Source of the DNA: DASQBT01 sp049578545
Lineage (GTDB): Bacteria; Pseudomonadota; Gammaproteobacteria; Burkholderiales; Thiobacillaceae
Direction of reading: 5' to 3'
Length of the DNA stretch: 29,342 nucleotides
Assembly (NCBI GenBank): GCA_049578545.1
Contig: JBAUMF010000057.1
Coordinates: 1 to 29,342 of the forward strand
Position 1 is the stretch's first letter; the number at the start of each line of letters is the position of its first letter. Both the position numbers and the translations under genes were made by a program. Under the pieces are notes generated by a model that was not told where the DNA came from, made no database searches, and saw nothing but the letters and a program-made list of their open reading frames with translations. Of this stretch, positions 29,217-29,342 are shown piece after piece.

Positions 29217-29256
29217 GCGCGTCGTTACTGGCGGCGTGCTGCCAGTGACGACGCGC
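29217..29256. repeat. 16-bp inverted repeat with one mismatch
   Basis: GCGCGTCGTTACTGGC (29217-29232) pairs with 29241-29256 except for one T/G position, around an 8-nt loop. There is no T tract. It could be a protein-binding or recombination site. Confidence 0.6.
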
Positions 29257-29342
29257 CAGCACCGGCGTCGCCTGTGGCAAAGGCCACGCTACACGCACGT
29301 GAAGCGGCCCAGTGACGAGGCCCTGCGCCTCGTGTCAACGCA

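Larger units (their letters stand above)
28629..29342. other. apparently non-coding, hairpin-rich region
   Basis: No open frame here has a believable start, ribosome site and protein-like sequence together; minus-strand frames at 28959-28669 and 29210-28962 look like translations of structured DNA. At least four hairpins occur between 28937 and 29256. The right edge is cut by the window. Confidence 0.45.

Overview
The window looks like an accessory region of a GC-rich proteobacterium, probably beta or gamma. The reasons are a HlyB/HlyD/TolC-type secretion set, Old Yellow Enzyme and recombinase genes of proteobacterial type, and G+C near 55-60% with AT-richer patches. It shows no rRNA, no complete tRNA and no core housekeeping operon. 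No genus can be named from the sequence alone.

Left part (1-8.8 kb) is a mobile-element graveyard at a tRNA target. Two 45-bp direct repeats (80-124 and 8297-8341) are the 3' half of a minus-strand tRNA-Thr(CGT), and the outer one still carries a tRNA-style terminator. Between them lie a HigBA-like toxin-antitoxin pair with its own promoter and operator, a complete RIT element (three overlapping tyrosine recombinase genes in inverted and direct repeats), a small XRE regulator, a MbcA/ParS-like protein, a XenA-type Old Yellow Enzyme and a histidine-kinase fragment. A 3' half of tRNA-Arg(ACG) follows at 8539-8582. It has the same flanking architecture as the second tRNA-Thr half.

Central part (8.8-26.9 kb), all on the minus strand, is one coherent type I secretion locus. 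In order of transcription: HlyB-like ABC transporter (26866-24599), exported four-cysteine protein 1 (24606-23707), lysozyme-RTX protein 1 (788 aa, 3'-truncated; 23704-21338), exported four-cysteine protein 2 (21341-20511), lysozyme-RTX protein 2 (2921 aa; 20505-11740), HlyD adaptor (11564-10185) and TolC (10188-8824). Most junctions overlap or nearly touch. Both RTX proteins begin with a domain carrying the Glu/Asp/Thr signature of T4-type (GH24) lysozymes. Each is preceded by a paralogous protein with a signal peptide and four conserved cysteines. My inference is a calcium-binding, type I-secreted cell-wall hydrolase system with periplasmic immunity (lysozyme-inhibitor) partners. Protein 1 is cut off inside a 0.74-kb block shared with protein 2, so it looks like an orphan toxin-immunity cassette able to recombine onto the long RTX scaffold. 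This is the most interesting content of the window.

Right part (26.9-29.3 kb) has a divergent promoter region, a family 4 glycosyltransferase on the plus strand, one small possible ORF, and about 0.7 kb of apparently non-coding DNA rich in hairpins.
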